A DNA stretch of 7,517 bases from Clostridia bacterium. GTDB taxonomy: Bacteria; Bacillota; Clostridia; Christensenellales; UBA1242. The stretch is taken from NCBI GenBank assembly GCA_023228225.1, contig JALOBO010000066.1:1-7517 (forward strand), given 5' to 3'. This document shows positions 5,399 through 7,517 of the stretch, piece by piece. Every line of letters starts with the position of its first letter. Position 1 is the first letter of the stretch. The notes under the pieces were generated by a model. It was not told the origin of the DNA and did no database searches. It saw nothing but the letters and a program-made list of their open reading frames with translations. The translations under genes and the position numbers were made by a program.

Positions 5399-6295
5399 AT
5401 GTTTAATTATACATTTAAAATATTGTATATTTTAGGTTGTAAAAATCCAAAAAATGCGCTCATTAAAGTTATGAATTCGACCAGTATTCCAAAAGAAGTG
5501 GCAATCGTAATGCATAAAGCTTTTGCTGAACCTCAATATGCTAGACTCTGGTCTAAGAAGCAAAATGATACTATCGTAACTGGATTTGTGTGGAATAATG
5601 GTAAATACGAAGTCGCCGCATATGAAACTATAGGAAAATCAGGGGAACCATGGTATGAAGTAAATGCAAATCCGATTCCTGAACCAAAAAGGCAATTGAT
5701 TTTGAGCACATCAGTAAATGATACAATACCGAAAGATGTCGTAATTCCATCAATATCTTCTGTAAAAAACATTAAACAAAATATACTATTACATGCGCAC
5801 AAAATTTACAATCAACCAAATGAAAATTATTTCAGTTTTGATAAAAACGGAAATGTTATTTTATATTCATCTGGGGATAGAAAACATGTATCTAAAAATA
5901 TTTTACTGGATAAAACGCATATTTATGAATTACATAATCATCCTCAACGGAAATCGCATGCAGTTAATACGTTTAGTGATGATGACGTCATTGAATTCAT
6001 GAGAGAACCTAATCTTAAGCGGTCATATGTTGTTGGAAATGATAAAACGTTATTTACATTGATTAAATTAACGCCTCTTAAATTCACTAAATTATTAGAA
6101 ACACAATTACGAAAAGATTTTTCTTTTAAAAATTTAGACGATGTAGCAATGAATATTTATAATAAGAAGTATTCATCCCAATACGCAAAGAAATCGGATA
6201 CAGAGGCTAGATATAAGTATGAAATGACCATTTGGGAAGCATTTGAAAAAATTGCTAAAAAATACGGATTGAAGTTCGTAATTTCAAAAATTTAA
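5399..6295 (+). CDS. JAMM/MPN-like metallopeptidase domain protein
   Basis: A 298-aa protein from ATG 5399; an in-frame GTG at 5360 would add 13 mostly hydrophobic residues. Residues about 138-225 resemble the JAMM-type domain often found at the end of phage head-morphogenesis and toxin-like proteins: E142 in ENYFSFDKNGNVILYSSGD, then HNHP (H179, H181, P182) and SDDD (S193, D196). E, HxH and SxxD are the zinc-binding and catalytic set of JAMM peptidases. Eleven residues separate the second His from the Ser, where classical members have seven. The 130-residue N-terminal part is unrecognised. The C-terminus (about 250-298) is Lys-rich and helical. If active, it may cleave an isopeptide or peptide bond, in virion maturation or against a host protein. 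It lies between two paralogous genes. Confidence 0.75.
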   Translation: MFNYTFKILYILGCKNPKNALIKVMNSTSIPKEVAIVMHKAFAEPQYARLWSKKQNDTIVTGFVWNNGKYEVAAYETIGKSGEPWYEVNANPIPEPKRQLILSTSVNDTIPKDVVIPSISSVKNIKQNILLHAHKIYNQPNENYFSFDKNGNVILYSSGDRKHVSKNILLDKTHIYELHNHPQRKSHAVNTFSDDDVIEFMREPNLKRSYVVGNDKTLFTLIKLTPLKFTKLLETQLRKDFSFKNLDDVAMNIYNKKYSSQYAKKSDTEARYKYEMTIWEAFEKIAKKYGLKFVISKI

Positions 6296-6310
6296 TTTTA
6301 AGACTGAATT

Positions 6311-6328
6311 ACATTTAAATATATAGAG
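6311..6328 (+). promoter_or_regulatory. TATA-box promoter of the 154-aa paralogue
   Basis: ACATTTAAATATATAGAG. Its TTTAAATATA core begins 33 nt before ATG 6347 and there is no SD. It is nearly identical to the promoter of the 124-aa paralogue at 4922-4939. Confidence 0.75.
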
Positions 6329-6346
6329 CGTGTATAGATATAATGT

Positions 6347-6811
6347 ATGAGAGAATATACACGTGAAATACTTTTAACAAGTGCCAAAGAATGTGAACTG
6401 AGTTCCAACCAAACAAAAAGATTTTTAACATTCGCTGACAATTGGATTGCATTAAATCCTGGACAGAATAGACCTTCGTTTGATTCAAATTATGCGGATA
6501 CGTGGGCAATGAGATTTAGACGAGAAGAAGAGTATGTCTATGCTGTTGGTGATGCATTGTATGCACTCGTTAAAACAGATGGTGAACAGGTAGCTTTGCT
6601 TAATTTCGTTCATCAATTAAGGAAGTATGACCCTCGACCGATTGAAGAGGCTATGAGACAAGCTAAAACTGAAATTGCTAAGGTCACAGTGAAATATGGA
6701 ACGTTAAAAGGTAGAAAAACCAGTTGTATGTGCAAGAAATCTATTAAGAAACCAAGCAAAATAATTGGTAATCTTCCTAATTTCGATGCGAATTTCAGAA
6801 AATTAATTTAA
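6347..6811 (+). CDS. Orphan-family protein, 154 aa; paralogue of the 124-aa protein
   Basis: The function is unknown. It shares the core of the 124-aa protein encoded at 4956: T23, RFL 25-27, NW 32-33, W53, F57, EEEYVYA at 60-66, TDGE at 77-80 and QL at 90-91. It differs in lacking the acidic insert and in a C-terminal extension of about 30 residues that is basic and contains a Cys-x-Cys pair (C127, C129) in SCMCKKSIKKPSK. This could bind nucleic acid or a metal, or be a late addition. It has no membrane segment. The ATG at 6347 is chosen for its TATA spacing; another ATG at 6343 is out of frame. The gene ends 32 nt before the end of a convergent gene, with a shared terminator between. Confidence 0.85.
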   Translation: MREYTREILLTSAKECELSSNQTKRFLTFADNWIALNPGQNRPSFDSNYADTWAMRFRREEEYVYAVGDALYALVKTDGEQVALLNFVHQLRKYDPRPIEEAMRQAKTEIAKVTVKYGTLKGRKTSCMCKKSIKKPSKIIGNLPNFDANFRKLI

Positions 6812-6815
6812 CCAC

Positions 6816-6829
6816 TTTTTTTAAAAAAA
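6816..6829. terminator. Bidirectional T-run terminator between convergent genes
   Basis: TTTTTTTAAAAAAA is a perfect 14-bp palindrome giving seven T on each strand. It lies between the stops of the plus-strand 154-aa gene (6811) and the minus-strand 110-aa gene (6844), and so can end both transcripts. Confidence 0.65.
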
Positions 6830-6843
6830 TAAAAATTATAAAT

Positions 6844-7176
6844 TTAATTATTAAACATCTTAAACGCATACAGAGATGACATCGAAAAATCATTATCTTT
6901 AGTAGGTTTAGACTTGACATTTATAAGTAATGACTGAGGATAAGCTTTATTGTCTACAGATACCATATCCACATCTTTATACTTAAACGTTGTAGTTCTC
7001 TTATTTGGCATAAATAAAGTATCATTCTTACAAATTACGGTAAACGTTTTATCGTTTCCTGTTTGAAATATTACATTGACTAAATTTTTATTATAAGTAG
7101 TCTTTTTCGATTCAGAATCATAAAACTTTTCAAATCCAAGTTTTTGTAATTTACTTTTAATGTCTGTCTTGTTCAT
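6844..7176 (-). CDS. Hypothetical protein, 110 aa
   Basis: I do not recognise this protein. It is basic and Lys/Asn/Thr-rich, starting with a helix (MNKTDIKSKLQKLGFEKFY) and continuing with several short beta-type segments (NVIFQTG, TFTVICKN, TTFKYKDVDMVSV, SLLINVKSKP). There is one Cys and no membrane segment. The pattern suggests a small single-domain soluble protein. The ATG at 7176 has a TTTAAATATA box beginning 37 nt upstream. A partial membrane-protein gene lies 71 nt upstream on the same strand, but the separate promoter argues for independent expression. Confidence 0.75.
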   Translation of the reverse strand: MNKTDIKSKLQKLGFEKFYDSESKKTTYNKNLVNVIFQTGNDKTFTVICKNDTLFMPNKRTTTFKYKDVDMVSVDNKAYPQSLLINVKSKPTKDNDFSMSSLYAFKMFNN

Positions 7177-7203
7177 TCTTACTCAATATAATATAGACAT
7201 TCA

Positions 7204-7214
7204 TATATTTAAAC
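7204..7214 (-). promoter_or_regulatory. TATA-box promoter of the 110-aa gene
   Basis: GTTTAAATATA on the minus strand. The core begins 37 nt before ATG 7176, so a leader of about 5 nt or none is expected. Confidence 0.6.
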
Positions 7215-7247
7215 GTTTGTATTAGAGGTTGACTGTTATTTCTGGTT

Positions 7248-7517
7248 TCATTTCTTATCTTCTATTTTAGTTTCATGTGATTGTTTTGATTCCAGATATA
7301 TGTAAATGCTAAATGCTATTAACATAATAAACGCAGATAACCCACATAAAATTAATTGATTTTCTGGAATACCTCCGGTTATGTTCTTCGATGCTATAAT
7401 CCAATCTTGTGATATATTATAATCAATAGTAGGCATAATTATATTAGACATAACTAAACAAATCATTAATCCAAATCCAAGAGGTATTCCTGCTATTGTC
7501 CCTATGATTATACAGGT
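7248..7517 (-). CDS. Membrane protein (5' end outside window)
   Basis: No family is recognised. The frame stays open from the stop at 7248 to the right edge, giving 89 visible residues. An internal ATG at 7466 exists, but the codons before it encode a continuous hydrophobic segment (CIIIGTIAGIPLGFGL), so that ATG would cut a membrane helix and is unlikely to be the start. A second membrane helix, LILCGLSAFIMLIAFSIYIYL, is followed by a charged tail (ESKQSHETKIEDKK). The loop between the helices is about 30 residues with Asp, Asn and Gly. At least two passes are therefore present. Confidence 0.75.
   Translation of the reverse strand, partial: TCIIIGTIAGIPLGFGLMICLVMSNIIMPTIDYNISQDWIIASKNITGGIPENQLILCGLSAFIMLIAFSIYIYLESKQSHETKIEDKK

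Noticed and set aside
5533..5802. Minus-strand ORF of 89 codons
   Set aside because: It is antisense to the JAMM-like gene, which has recognisable motifs; there is no promoter or SD of its own.
5793..6002. Plus-strand ORF of 69 codons
   Set aside because: It is in another frame inside the JAMM-like domain, so it is a shadow.
6315..6509. Minus-strand ORF of 64 codons
   Set aside because: It overlaps the promoter and N-terminal coding region of the 154-aa paralogue, whose homology proves the plus-strand frame.
7248..7466. Complete 72-aa membrane protein starting at ATG 7466
   Set aside because: The frame continues open and hydrophobic to the right edge, so this ATG is inside a membrane helix of a longer partial protein.

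Overview
This window looks like part of an archaeal virus or virus-like mobile element. It is A+T-rich (about two thirds by eye). Most protein genes lack a Shine-Dalgarno (SD) site and instead have a TATA box whose first base lies about 31-37 nt before the start codon, the arrangement of archaeal leaderless transcripts. The two tRNA genes have an archaeal-type D-arm (GGTCAAAGGC) and no encoded CCA. The gene mix is one DUF2786 protein, a solitary DNA methyltransferase, a phage-type JAMM-like domain, two tRNA-Leu genes and many small orphan proteins, which suits a virus or provirus better than a cellular core region. No capsid, terminase, polymerase or integrase gene is visible, so the viral assignment is inference. 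The host cannot be named.

Layout. (1) Positions 1-4466 are read on the minus strand. From upstream to downstream they hold a beta-class DNA methyltransferase, tRNA-Leu(UAA) and tRNA-Leu(UAG) 10 nt apart, a multi-pass membrane protein, an unrecognised 168-aa protein, a DUF2786 protein, a previously hidden 48-aa ORF, and a long acidic protein that runs off the left edge and carries a 159-bp-period in-frame repeat. (2) Positions 4588-6811 are read on the plus strand. They hold a 103-aa orphan, then a 124-aa and a 154-aa protein that are paralogues of each other and flank a JAMM-like protein. (3) Positions 6844-7517 are read on the minus strand: a 110-aa orphan and a membrane protein that runs off the right edge.

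Expression. Five genes share an almost identical promoter core, TTTAAATRTA. The methyltransferase and the membrane protein have TATA boxes 47-48 nt upstream plus an SD-like site, so they probably have leaders of about 16 nt. The left-edge protein has an SD but no TATA box of its own, and is probably translated from the transcript of the 48-aa ORF. Most genes therefore seem to be transcribed singly or in short units.

Most interesting: the JAMM-like gene flanked by a duplicated gene that was copied together with its promoter; the two-tRNA leucine set that could read all six Leu codons; the recent repeat expansion in the acidic membrane-anchored protein; and the hidden 48-aa gene.
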